64,000 nt of DNA from Bacteroidota bacterium (GCA_030684395.1 JAUXTT010000010.1:62001-126000), one strand, 5' to 3'. Shown: positions 43,250 to 52,206, counted from the stretch's first letter. A program made the numbers and translations. Notes: generated by a model not told the origin, from the sequence alone.

Positions 43250-45397
43250 ATGGAAAAATATGTAATTAAAAGAAACGGAGAGTACAGGCCTTTAGATTTA
43301 TTTAAAATTAAGGATGCAATTCTAAAAGGGTTTCAAAGTGTAAACGAAAAGTTTGAGGAAATAATTTTTAACGAAGTTGTTATAGAATTAAATTCTAAAG
43401 ATACCTGGAGTGTCGAAGAAATTCAGGACATCATAGAAAAGAAATTATTCGCAAAAAAGTATTTCGATGTAATGCGCTCTTTTATGTTATACAGGCATAC
43501 CCGCAAATTACAAAGAGAGTCAACCGAAAGTATAGACAGTAATACAACATATGTAAATAGTACCCAAACAATAGAAGAATATATAGGGCAAACTGATTGG
43601 CGTATCAATGCCAATGCAAATACAGCATATTCAAACGCCGGTTTAGTAAATAATGTGGCCGGCAAAGTGATAGCAAATTATTGGTTAGACAAAGTATACT
43701 CTCCGGAAGAAGGAGCTACACACAGAAATGGTGATGTGCATATACATGATTTAGATTGTTTAACCGGATATTGTGCAGGCTGGAGCCTAAGGGCATTATT
43801 AAACGATGGGTTTAATGGAGTAAGAGGAAGAGTGGAAAGTAAAGCTCCATCACATTTTAGGGAAGCTCTGGGGCAAATGGCAAATTTTTTGGGTATACTT
43901 CAAAGCGAATGGGCAGGAGCGCAAGCATTTAGTTCGTTTGATACCTATTTAGCACCATACATTTTTAAAGATAAATTACCTTATGAAGAAGTATTAAAAG
44001 CCGTACGTAGTTTTGTTTACAACCTAAATGTTCCTGCTCGTTGGGGGCAATCTCCTTTTACCAATATAACATTAGACTGGGTGGTTCCCGCTGATTTAAA
44101 AGAGCAAATTCCAACTAAAGACAACAACCATCTTTTTAAAACTGTTACCGATGATAAACTCATTAAACTCGCAAAAGAACGCGGTGTTGATAATCTTATA
44201 GATTTAAGATACGAACATTTCCAAACGGAGATGAACCTGATCAATAAAGCTTATTATACTGTAATGACGGAAGGTGATTCTAAAGGTCAACCATTCACCT
44301 TTCCAATTCCCACTGTAAATATTACTGAAGATTTTGATTGGTATGGAGAAAACACGGATTTACTATTTGAAAATACAGCTAAAATAGGCTCCTCCTATTT
44401 TCAAAATTTTATCGGCAGCCAATATATCTTAGATGATAACGGAAATAAAATTGAAAACGAAAAAGCCTACAAACCAAACGCAGTTAGAAGCATGTGTTGC
44501 CGATTGCAACTTGACTTGAGAGAGCTTTTAAAAAGAGGAAACGGGTTGTTTGGAAGCGCTGAAATGACAGGTAGTATAGGCGTTGTCACAATTAATATGG
44601 CCAGATTAGGTTATTTGTATAAAGGCAATATAACTGCTTTATACGAACGTCTTGATTTTCTTTTAGAGGTTTCAAAATCTACTTTAGAAAAAAAACGGGT
44701 ATTTATTCAAGACATGTATGATCGCGGATTATATCCATATACCAAAAGATATTTAAGTCACTTTAGAAATCATTTTTCCACAATAGGTGTAAATGGTATA
44801 AACGAAATGATTTTAAATTTCACTGACGAAAGAGACAACATTACAACGGAAAGCGGGATAGATTTTGCAGCCAAAGTATTAGAACATATCAGGGAAAAAA
44901 TGAAAGTGTTTCAGGAAGAAACAGGTAATCTATACAATTTAGAAGCAACGCCGGCAGAAGGAACAACTTATCGTTTTGCAAAAGAAGATAAAAAACGTTT
45001 CCCGAATATTATTCAGGCAGGGGTCGATGAAAATATTTATTATACAAATAGTTCTCAGGTTCCCGTAAACCATACTGACGACCCTTTTGAAGCCTTATTA
45101 TTACAGGACGAATTACAATGCAAGTATACCGGAGGAACAGTTTTACACTTATACATGCGCGAAAAATTAAGTTCACCGGAAGCTTGTAGAAATTTAGTCA
45201 AAAAAGTTCTCTCCAATTTCAGATTACCATACATTACTATAACGCCTGTGTTTAGTATCTGCCCAACACATGGCTATCTGTCAGGCGAGCATGAATATTG
45301 CCCAAAATGCGATGAACTATTATTAGAAAAATTAACCCTTAATTATACAGCACATGAGCGCACACAACAGCAACAGTCAGTTATTGCAAAATCATAA
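43250..45397 (+). CDS. nrdD: Anaerobic ribonucleoside-triphosphate reductase, frame interrupted before the glycyl-radical site
   Basis: 715 residues in this frame. An ATP-cone (1-90: YVIKRNGEYRPLDLFKIKDA) precedes the NrdD barrel (GDVHIHDLDCLTGYCAGW, TGSIGVVTINMARLGYL, EATPAEGTTYRFAKEDKKRF) and zinc-type cysteines (ICPTHGYLSGEHEYCPKC). The protein stops at TAA 45395-45397 without the C-terminal glycyl-radical motif that the enzyme needs. That motif (YTRVMGYHRPVESFN) is encoded directly downstream in the +1 frame and ends at 45527. So this is a frameshift mutation, a sequence error, or programmed +1 frameshifting. The enzyme makes dNTPs without oxygen. Confidence 0.93.
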   Translation: MEKYVIKRNGEYRPLDLFKIKDAILKGFQSVNEKFEEIIFNEVVIELNSKDTWSVEEIQDIIEKKLFAKKYFDVMRSFMLYRHTRKLQRESTESIDSNTTYVNSTQTIEEYIGQTDWRINANANTAYSNAGLVNNVAGKVIANYWLDKVYSPEEGATHRNGDVHIHDLDCLTGYCAGWSLRALLNDGFNGVRGRVESKAPSHFREALGQMANFLGILQSEWAGAQAFSSFDTYLAPYIFKDKLPYEEVLKAVRSFVYNLNVPARWGQSPFTNITLDWVVPADLKEQIPTKDNNHLFKTVTDDKLIKLAKERGVDNLIDLRYEHFQTEMNLINKAYYTVMTEGDSKGQPFTFPIPTVNITEDFDWYGENTDLLFENTAKIGSSYFQNFIGSQYILDDNGNKIENEKAYKPNAVRSMCCRLQLDLRELLKRGNGLFGSAEMTGSIGVVTINMARLGYLYKGNITALYERLDFLLEVSKSTLEKKRVFIQDMYDRGLYPYTKRYLSHFRNHFSTIGVNGINEMILNFTDERDNITTESGIDFAAKVLEHIREKMKVFQEETGNLYNLEATPAEGTTYRFAKEDKKRFPNIIQAGVDENIYYTNSSQVPVNHTDDPFEALLLQDELQCKYTGGTVLHLYMREKLSSPEACRNLVKKVLSNFRLPYITITPVFSICPTHGYLSGEHEYCPKCDELLLEKLTLNYTAHERTQQQQSVIAKS

Positions 45398-45527
45398 TTT
45401 GCAACGCACCAAATGCTTGGTTTATACCAGAGTAATGGGATATCACAGACCGGTAGAAAGTTTTAACATTGGAAAAAAAGGTGAACACAAACAGCGCATA
45501 CAATTTGAAGAGCAAAGATGCAGTTAA
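45396..45527 (+). other. nrdD: Glycyl-radical C-terminal tail of NrdD in the +1 frame
   Basis: Reading from 45396 in the +1 frame gives NLQRTKCLVYTRVMGYHR followed by PVESFNIGKKGEHKQR and a stop at 45525-45527. The Gly codon of RVMGY (45438-45440) is the expected radical site. Skipping one T of the TAA at 45395 joins the two frames without loss of residues (KS-NLQRTKC). The frame stays open upstream to 45336, so the shift could also lie a little earlier. Confidence 0.88.
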
Positions 45528-46197
45528 ACCTATTTACAGTATAACGCCATTTACTTTACTCGACTATCCTGATAAAACAGCCTGCATTATTTGGTTCGCA
45601 GGCTGTAATATGCGATGCGTATATTGTTATAATCCTGATATTGTTTTAGGTAAGGGTCAATTAACTTTTGAAAACATCTTATCCTTTTTAAAGAAAAGAA
45701 AGAGCTTGCTAGACGGCGTTGTGTTAAGTGGTGGAGAATGCACCATGCATCCTCAAATTGCTCATATTACAAAAGAAATTCAGCATTTGGGAATGAAAGT
45801 AAAGATCGATACTAACGGATCAAAACCCAATGTATTAAAAAAATTACTTGATGAAAACCTAATAAATTATGTAGCCCTGGATTTTAAAGCCTTGGAGCAG
45901 AATTATTTTAAAATCACGAAATCCTCACTTTTTAATCAATTCAAAGAATCATTAAAACTATTAATTCAATCCCTCATCCCATTTGAGGTAAGAACAACCA
46001 TACATTCTCATTTAATATGCAAGGAAGACATTCAAAAAATGCTCAACTTTCTTGAATCACAAAACTACTCGGGAAAATATTATTTGCAAGAATATGTAAA
46101 TAATGCTAAAACCATTGGAAACATAAAAAATTCAGAAAATAAATTTATTCAGGATGCAATTTTCAAATCTAAAATAGAAGTCGTCGTTAGAAATTAA
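45469..46197 (+). CDS. nrdG: Anaerobic ribonucleotide reductase activating protein
   Basis: 242 residues. Radical SAM enzyme that generates the glycyl radical on NrdD. Motifs: ITPFTLLDYPDKTACIIWFA, CNMRCVYC (CxxxCxxC), VVLSGGECTMHP and KIDTNGSKP. The start is TTG 45469 or GTG 45481, both inside the +1-frame nrdD tail; no ATG is in frame before the conserved part. The overlap with the nrdD tail shows that the operon is built for a full-length NrdD. Confidence 0.92.
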   Translation: MEKKVNTNSAYNLKSKDAVKPIYSITPFTLLDYPDKTACIIWFAGCNMRCVYCYNPDIVLGKGQLTFENILSFLKKRKSLLDGVVLSGGECTMHPQIAHITKEIQHLGMKVKIDTNGSKPNVLKKLLDENLINYVALDFKALEQNYFKITKSSLFNQFKESLKLLIQSLIPFEVRTTIHSHLICKEDIQKMLNFLESQNYSGKYYLQEYVNNAKTIGNIKNSENKFIQDAIFKSKIEVVVRN

Positions 46198-46207
46198 ATC
46201 AAACCAA

Positions 46208-47212
46208 ATGATTCGTTATACAGCTTATAGGAAATATCTTTATTATTTAAAAAACTATTCCTCCTTTAAAAAAGTAAATAATATACTACTTAATAATCGC
46301 GAATTTTATTTAAAGAAAACGACATTAAAAAGCCTGCCCTATCAAATTACCATTGACCCCGCCAGCCACTGTAATTTAAGATGTCCGGCATGCCACACCG
46401 GAACAAAGTTTTCAGAAATGGTAAAACCATCATTTCTAAAATTTAAAGATTTTCAAACCATTCTAAACCAGGTAAAAGATCACACCTTAAGTATTGCGCT
46501 CTATAACTGGGGAGAGCCGTTTTTAAATAAAGAAATATTTGATATCATATCTTTCGCTACCGAAAATAAAGTTGGCACAACAATGCATTCAAACTTTAAT
46601 CATTTTAATGAAAAAATGGCCGACAATTTAGTTCGCTCAGGCTTAACTCATCTCTATTTATCAATTGATGGCGCTACACAGGAAGTGTACGAACAATACA
46701 GGGTGAAAGGAAAATTAAACAATGTACTGCATAACATTCAACTACTAAATGACGCGAAAAAAAAACACAATAGTCAATTACCATTTATTACATGGAAGTA
46801 TTTAAAATTTGCTCACAATGAGCATGAAATTTTGGATGCCCATAAAATTGCTAAAACTTTAAATGTAAATAATTTTGAAGTTTTTGCTGCACAGCCTGTT
46901 CTCAGGGATATATACGATGAAGCCAAAGAGTATGAATTAAACCCGGGTAAATTACAACAATTAAAACATGACTGTAAAAGTTTGTGGGCCAGTTTGTATA
47001 TAACTCCGGATGGAACTACCTTTCCTTGCTCACTATCATTCAGGCCATCAGAATCTTTCGGCAATATACTTAATGAAGATCTTTCGAACATTTGGAACAA
47101 TATCAGTTACAGAAATGCCAGAAGCCTTTTTACTCCGGGTTTTTCAAAAGGTGATGTTCCTCTTCCCTGCAAAGGTTGTAAATTTTATTTGAGGAATTGT
47201 GCGAAAAATTAA
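46208..47212 (+). CDS. Radical SAM/SPASM-domain protein
   Basis: 334 residues. Radical SAM motif CNLRCPAC (CxxxCxxC) near residue 59, GEPFLNKEIFDII, a substrate barrel, and a C-terminal SPASM-like region with Cys in FPCSLSF, PCKGCKFYLRNC. SPASM enzymes carry extra Fe-S clusters and modify peptides, proteins or cofactors. No precursor peptide is visible nearby. It follows nrdG by ten bases, so it may support an anaerobic cofactor or protein modification. Specific role unknown. Confidence 0.85.
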   Translation: MIRYTAYRKYLYYLKNYSSFKKVNNILLNNREFYLKKTTLKSLPYQITIDPASHCNLRCPACHTGTKFSEMVKPSFLKFKDFQTILNQVKDHTLSIALYNWGEPFLNKEIFDIISFATENKVGTTMHSNFNHFNEKMADNLVRSGLTHLYLSIDGATQEVYEQYRVKGKLNNVLHNIQLLNDAKKKHNSQLPFITWKYLKFAHNEHEILDAHKIAKTLNVNNFEVFAAQPVLRDIYDEAKEYELNPGKLQQLKHDCKSLWASLYITPDGTTFPCSLSFRPSESFGNILNEDLSNIWNNISYRNARSLFTPGFSKGDVPLPCKGCKFYLRNCAKN

Positions 47213-47281
47213 TTTTCCAATTATTTGTTGGAAGGGTCTTTAGTAAAGATTGTCAGAAACATAAGCTAAATCCGACATTCA

Positions 47282-48508
47282 CTATTCAACAAGTGTTTCT
47301 GTGCTTTTTCTTTGAGAAGAAACCATTAGAATAGCTCCTAAAAGCAAAATTAAAGAAACTCCAAATAGTATTTCATTTACATATTTTACAACTATATAAC
47401 TAAATGCCAGCACGCCTTGTATGGCCAAAACCAATTCATTTAAAAAGACGCCAATTGTAAATACGCAAAATGCAATCAGAGTTAATCTACCTGTTAAAAT
47501 TAATTTAAACGTATACATATACGAAAGAATAAAAACGGAGACAACGGCTAATAACACTAAATGTAAATAGGCAATAACTATGGGCCTGAATCCAAAAGCA
47601 AGAGTGCTAACAGCAGGTATAGTTGAACCTAATTGTAAAAGTAATTTTATTGTAAAAGAAATTGCTACAAATAAAAACAAATACATTTGGAATTTAGTTA
47701 AAGTTGTTCCTGATTTTGCCGCTACTTTAATTTCTTTTATAATCTTATACCATGCCCATAATTGTGCAAAAGCAGCAAATACAACTATAATATACAACCA
47801 TAAGGGAAGCTTTGCCCATAGTGTTGACAAAAAATAGGTTGGAATAATTGACAAAAAAAACAACCTGAAAAATAATTTGTTGTATTTAAATTGTGGGAAT
47901 ACCGTTACACTTTTATTAAAAAACAGACCAAGGCATGTGAAAATAAAAAAGCCATTATATTGAAAGTGCAAATAAAAGTATACTGCACCTAAATACCAAT
48001 GCTCATTAAAATTTCCGGAAGCCATCATATAAGCTAAATAAAAAGTTCCTACAGAAGAAACAATATTAAACCATAGAGCGGCTTTAAACCAAGACACGGA
48101 AGGGTGGGATTTTTCTATTTTTTTGAGGTCTCTAAAATAAAAAAATGCAAAAACACAAGCTATAACGATGCTAATCGTTGATAGTATGATTGATAAAATA
48201 CTATATCCCTGGAAAAAAAACGAAAACAACATGCCATACGAACAAATTATATTTGCAAAAATAATTCGGTTATAATTTTTAGTATTTACTTCCGGAACCC
48301 TTTTCAAGATAAAATGTATCATTAATACATAAAGGGAGTGTGTAATCCAACCTGCAAAGGCGAAATGAGAATGCGCATGCTGTATGTTTTTTTGGCTGAA
48401 ATAAGGGAAATCAAACCCAATTTTGTACCTCATCAAAACTCCAAGGCTAGCTACAATGAGTAAGTTAATCAATGACAATTTTAACCAGAATTTTGTATTA
48501 AAGGGCAT
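47282..48508 (-). CDS. Twelve-helix membrane protein resembling haem-copper oxidase subunit I
   Basis: 408 residues and about 12 membrane helices. Histidines sit where haem-copper oxidases place ligands: HAHSHFAFAGW at helix II, YFYLHFQYNGFF in helix VI and YLHLVLLAV in helix X. The helix VII His pair and the HxH of helix X are missing, so a full haem-copper centre is unlikely. It follows a Crp/Fnr gene by two bases, and that operon has an FNR-like site. It might bind haem as a sensor or assembly factor, or be a relic oxidase. Function unknown. Confidence 0.75.
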   Translation of the reverse strand: MPFNTKFWLKLSLINLLIVASLGVLMRYKIGFDFPYFSQKNIQHAHSHFAFAGWITHSLYVLMIHFILKRVPEVNTKNYNRIIFANIICSYGMLFSFFFQGYSILSIILSTISIVIACVFAFFYFRDLKKIEKSHPSVSWFKAALWFNIVSSVGTFYLAYMMASGNFNEHWYLGAVYFYLHFQYNGFFIFTCLGLFFNKSVTVFPQFKYNKLFFRLFFLSIIPTYFLSTLWAKLPLWLYIIVVFAAFAQLWAWYKIIKEIKVAAKSGTTLTKFQMYLFLFVAISFTIKLLLQLGSTIPAVSTLAFGFRPIVIAYLHLVLLAVVSVFILSYMYTFKLILTGRLTLIAFCVFTIGVFLNELVLAIQGVLAFSYIVVKYVNEILFGVSLILLLGAILMVSSQRKSTETLVE

Positions 48509-48510
48509 AA

Positions 48511-49104
48511 TTAATATATTAATTTGCGTTCTACAATTTGCACCATTTTTTTTGTTTTCATTTTAGACAATGTTCTGATAACTGTTTCCACTCTTAACCC
48601 GGTGTAATTCGCAATTTCCTGACGGGTATATGGAATTTCAATTTTCTCGTTTTCCTTGCAATTTTTTTTCTTAAAATCCTTCAGAAAACCAATTATTCGC
48701 GTTTCAGGAGTGTTATTAATAATTTCTCTAAGAGTATTGGATTTACTATAAATTCGTTTAGCAAAAAGAACAATCATTTGTTTTTGAAACATAGGATATT
48801 CATCCAAAACTTCCAAAAATTTTTCTTTTGATAATTTTAAAATTATTGAATCCTGATTTGCAATTGCTGAAGAGGGATAGATTTCATCAACAAATAAAGG
48901 AGGTTCCCCAAAACTATGCCCAACTTTAAATTCCGCTTGGGTAAATTCCTTTCCATCCGAATTTGTATTAAACATTTTAACTGACCCTTCCAGTATTTGA
49001 TAATAAAACCGGGCATGATCACCTTCAAGAAATATACTCTCCCCTTTTTTAAATTTTTTGGCGATCCCTCCCCATGTTATTAATATATCAGCGTCAATTT
49101 GCAT
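48511..49104 (-). CDS. Crp/Fnr-family transcriptional regulator (second)
   Basis: 197 residues: effector barrel (about 15-105; GESIFLEGDHARFYYQILEG), dimer helix and HTH (TRQEIANYTGLRVETVIRTL). Like the 23-kb regulator it keeps Glu and Arg of the ExxxR recognition signature and lacks an Fe-S Cys cluster. It is preceded by an FNR-like dyad at activator distance, so it may be autoactivated or driven by the other regulator. Leads an operon with the 12-helix membrane protein. Confidence 0.9.
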   Translation of the reverse strand: MQIDADILITWGGIAKKFKKGESIFLEGDHARFYYQILEGSVKMFNTNSDGKEFTQAEFKVGHSFGEPPLFVDEIYPSSAIANQDSIILKLSKEKFLEVLDEYPMFQKQMIVLFAKRIYSKSNTLREIINNTPETRIIGFLKDFKKKNCKENEKIEIPYTRQEIANYTGLRVETVIRTLSKMKTKKMVQIVERKLIY

Positions 49105-49153
49105 ACAAGGATTTCTTATCCTCTAAAGTTACCAAAAAAAGAAATTAGTGTTA

Positions 49154-49197
49154 CAAATTTATTTCTAATTAGTTTCTCTTTTTATGATTTGAATCAT
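49154..49197 (-). promoter_or_regulatory. FNR-like site and promoter of the second crp gene
   Basis: ATGATTTGAATCAT (49184-49197) is the same 14-mer as before ric. On the minus strand TAAATTTG (49161 to 49154) is a perfect -7 box. The centre-to-box distance is again 29.5 bases. Confidence 0.75.
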
Positions 49198-49230
49198 TAA
49201 AAGTATACTTCAATAAAACATGTACATATT

Positions 49231-49356
49231 GAACTCAAGACCTCTTATAATGATCTGGCTCAATTGGAAACAACCATTAAAATAGGTTTTAAATAAAGAT
49301 TAATAATAGCAACGGAAGAATTAGATGAGTTGTTGCCTTCATTTAAATTAAGTTAA
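49231..49356 (+). pseudogene. Decayed 3' fragment of an AHSA1-type gene
   Basis: About 40 codons align with the end of the AHSA1 gene at 22.8 kb: SYNDLAQLETTIKIGFK and EELDELLPSF against SYDDLAQLEATIEMGFK and EGLDELLPSL. A TAA interrupts the frame after GFK and no 5' part remains. A T-rich tract following CGACC at about 49388 resembles the end of the terminator behind the parent gene. This is a relic of a duplication. Confidence 0.8.
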
Positions 49357-49581
49357 TACATAAATTTTTAATTGTTCTAATGTAAAAGATCGCTTGTTTA
49401 ATTTAACGACCTTTTTTGCATACAGAAGTAAAATCAGTCAAAATTTTTAAACCGGAGGGAATTACACAAATCAGGATTAAAGCAGTTTGTCGTAAGATTT
49501 ATTTAATTCATAGGTTATTTTTTTAGGTTTGTGAGAATTATTTTCTATTTTTACTTTCAATTAAATAAAAACAAACCTATT

Positions 49582-50619
49582 ATGAAGAAAAAAGTAGTTG
49601 CTGCTTCATTCCTATTGATGACCTCCATGTTATCATACGCTCAGGAAACAAAACTGGGTGATGGTGAAGCATTAAAAAACAAAAAAGGGAGGGAGATCAT
49701 GCCCGTTAAGGGAGATGTGGCATTAGGATTTAATACCGTGCCTGTAATTGATTTCCTTTTAAATGCTGCAAGTCTTGGAGGATTTACCGGTAATGCTACC
49801 AATGTAGCAGGTAATGCCGTTCAGTACACTTCCAACACAAATAACCAGATTTATGGGAAGTATTTTTTAGATGTTAACTCAGCTATACGCGTAAGACTGG
49901 GTGTTAATAGCCGCACAGGGTCAATTACCAATCCGGTTCAGGATGCAAAAGCAATGCACGATGCATTAGTTGGTGGTACACCTGATGATATTGAAACCGC
50001 TTCTCACATGACTGTTGATGACAAAGTGAAATTTCACCGATCTAACGTTTTGCTTGCTGCAGGATATGAAAAAAGAAGAGGATATGGTCGTTTAATAGGA
50101 TTTTATGGGGCAGAGCTTGGAATTGGACGCTCTAATGCTAATCAAACTGTAACCTATGGCAATGAATTTTCAGATCTGTACCTGTCAGATTATACGAGTA
50201 ACTTTAATGCACCGGCTACTGTTTCAACGTTAAACCCAGCTACACCAACCACCGTTTCAAGAAACCTTAAAACAACTTATGGTGGAACATGGCGTTTTGG
50301 CCTTAGGGCTTTTGTAGGTGTTGAATATTTTGTTTTCCCTAAAATATCTGTGGGAGCTGAATATGGATGGGGTTTTGTTCATACCAGACAAAAAGGAAGT
50401 GTTGAAACAAACCAGCTATATTTTAACGGACAATCGGGCCCTGTTGTTGCTGAAGAGACAAAAGAAACAGGCGGCGCAAGTATCAACTCTGGATTTTCAG
50501 TAGATAATAATAACGGAGGTCCTACTTATTCATTAAATAATCCTTTAAGTAATAGCACAAATGGAAATACTGCTTTAAGCGGCGGCACAGGTGCAATTAC
50601 TTTACTTTTCCATTTTTAA
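49582..50619 (+). CDS. Predicted outer-membrane beta-barrel protein
   Basis: 345 residues from ATG 49582, which starts the signal peptide MKKKVVAASFLLMTSMLSYA. The longer frame from 49531 has no other support. The mature protein alternates strands (YFLDVNSAIRVRLGVNSR, LLAAGYEKRRGYGRLIGFYG, FGLRAFVGVEYFVFPKISVG) and ends in Phe (ITLLFHF), as barrel proteins inserted by BAM do. Role unknown. A lipoprotein gene follows 47 bases downstream, a probable operon. TAGGTTTG (49524-49531) may be the -7 box. Confidence 0.8.
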   Translation: MKKKVVAASFLLMTSMLSYAQETKLGDGEALKNKKGREIMPVKGDVALGFNTVPVIDFLLNAASLGGFTGNATNVAGNAVQYTSNTNNQIYGKYFLDVNSAIRVRLGVNSRTGSITNPVQDAKAMHDALVGGTPDDIETASHMTVDDKVKFHRSNVLLAAGYEKRRGYGRLIGFYGAELGIGRSNANQTVTYGNEFSDLYLSDYTSNFNAPATVSTLNPATPTTVSRNLKTTYGGTWRFGLRAFVGVEYFVFPKISVGAEYGWGFVHTRQKGSVETNQLYFNGQSGPVVAEETKETGGASINSGFSVDNNNGGPTYSLNNPLSNSTNGNTALSGGTGAITLLFHF

Positions 50620-50666
50620 AATAAATTTCAGAAAAATATTATTAAAACAATTTTAAACAAAAAGCC

Positions 50667-51545
50667 ATGAAAAAATCAATTTTAATACTAGCATTTATAG
50701 GTGTTTTAGTTTCCTGTAAAAAAGAAGAAGTAGCAGAAGAGTTTGAAGCAACAGACCAAACCGGATCAACCGTAATCAAAGGAATGATCACCAAACCACA
50801 ATCAACAGGTTCAAACGTTCCTGCTGCAGGTGTATCTATTTCCGTAAAAGTTAACAACACCGAGTTATATCCAAATTCACCAACGGCAACAGGCTCGCAG
50901 GTTTTCTCAGGCACAACAGATGTTAATGGATATTACAGTATTTCTGTAAAAACTGTTGGTGGAAACGGTGTTAATGCACTTGTTACAATTAACAACAGTG
51001 TTGGTACATTTGACCCTATAAATGGTACACAGGCTTTATTCAGTGGAACATCTACCAACTTTCAATTAATAAGCAATGTCACCAAAGATTATAATTATCT
51101 AATGACAAGTACTACTATCGGTAGTCCTGTAGTAACAGGTACAGCAGTAGTTAGCGGAACTCTAAAAGTAATGCATTATAAAGAGGCACCGGCCGGAGTT
51201 TATACATTAACAGCCTATACTCTTGCAAATCATACAGTACTATTGGATTTTGACAAAGACCCGACTACGCAACTAGTAAAAACTTACAGCACTACTACTG
51301 ATGCTTCAGGTAATTACTCTTTCACAGTAACAACTACTGCTGCTGCAGGTTATAACAATACAGCAAAACTATATGCAATTGATTATCCTACAACTCAGGA
51401 TACTATCAAAATTAGCGGTGGAACAGTTACAGGAAAAACAGGTTATTTCGGTAATACATCAATGAATGTACCGGGTGGTCCTATTAACCCAACTGAAATA
51501 AGAAATGCAAATACACTTACTTACGGTTCTTTCTTCCCTAACTAA
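50667..51545 (+). CDS. Lipoprotein with carboxypeptidase-regulatory-like beta domains
   Basis: 292 residues. Lipoprotein signal MKKSILILAFIGVLVSC followed by KKEE. The mature part has GSTVIKGMITKP and VNGYYSISVKTVGGNG, then a similar TDASGNYSFTVTTTA. These are two CarboxypepD_reg-like sandwich modules that often carry surface or binding functions in Bacteroidota. It follows the barrel protein and may form a complex with it. No enzyme motif. Confidence 0.78.
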   Translation: MKKSILILAFIGVLVSCKKEEVAEEFEATDQTGSTVIKGMITKPQSTGSNVPAAGVSISVKVNNTELYPNSPTATGSQVFSGTTDVNGYYSISVKTVGGNGVNALVTINNSVGTFDPINGTQALFSGTSTNFQLISNVTKDYNYLMTSTTIGSPVVTGTAVVSGTLKVMHYKEAPAGVYTLTAYTLANHTVLLDFDKDPTTQLVKTYSTTTDASGNYSFTVTTTAAAGYNNTAKLYAIDYPTTQDTIKISGGTVTGKTGYFGNTSMNVPGGPINPTEIRNANTLTYGSFFPN

Positions 51546-51570
51546 ATTTTATTTTTTTCCTTTAAAGAGA

Positions 51571-51596
51571 GGCTTCCGTTTTTCGGGAGCCTTTTT
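51571..51596 (+). terminator. Rho-independent terminator
   Basis: GGCTTCCG (51571-51578) pairs with CGGGAGCC (51584-51591), one G-T pair, loop of five T, followed by five T. It ends the barrel-lipoprotein operon. Confidence 0.85.
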
Positions 51597-51819
51597 GGTT
51601 TTCATTCTATTTGAAACTTCTTCGTTATAACGTTCAACCGCAATTAGGCAGTAGAAGTAAACAGAAAAGGTAATAATACCGTTCAATAATTAGGTTTCGC
51701 AATTCTCAAATACTTGTAAATAGTTGACTTTAATCAGCTTTTAACATTTTACTAACCTCTAAAGTAGTACGCTTCATTAATTTGAAACAATATTTTGTAC
51801 ATTTGTCTATAATAAATTA

Positions 51820-52206
51820 ATGAAAAAGCTATTCATATTATTACTTGCTTCATTTTACCTGATTATAGCATCCGGCTTAACAGTAAGTTTGCATTATTGT
51901 GGCGGAAAATTAAAAAAAATTTCCTTTTTTACTGTCAATGATGAAGCCGGTTGTTGCGGTACTAAAGAGAAAAGTAAAGATTGTTGCCATGAAAAAACAG
52001 CATTCATTAAAGTGAATTCCAATCATTTCTCAAATTCAAATCTTCAGATTGACTTATGCAATATAAAATGTACTGATGCGGTTGTTTTGTATCAATTTTT
52101 TGAACTAAACTGTAAAAACACAAAGTTCATTGTATCAAATTATCACTCTCCCCCTGTCTTATACGACAATCCAATTTACCTTAAACATAGGGTATTAATT
52201 ATTTGA
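51820..52206 (+). CDS. HYC_CC_PP-family Cys-rich exported protein
   Basis: 128 residues with a signal peptide (FILLLASFYLIIASGLTVS) and the three marks that name the family: HYCGG, paired cysteines (GCCG, DCCHE) and a SPPVL segment near the C-terminus. The family is restricted to Bacteroidota and found near copper and heavy-metal genes, as here. The Cys and His residues suggest metal binding. Function not established. Confidence 0.85.
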   Translation: MKKLFILLLASFYLIIASGLTVSLHYCGGKLKKISFFTVNDEAGCCGTKEKSKDCCHEKTAFIKVNSNHFSNSNLQIDLCNIKCTDAVVLYQFFELNCKNTKFIVSNYHSPPVLYDNPIYLKHRVLII

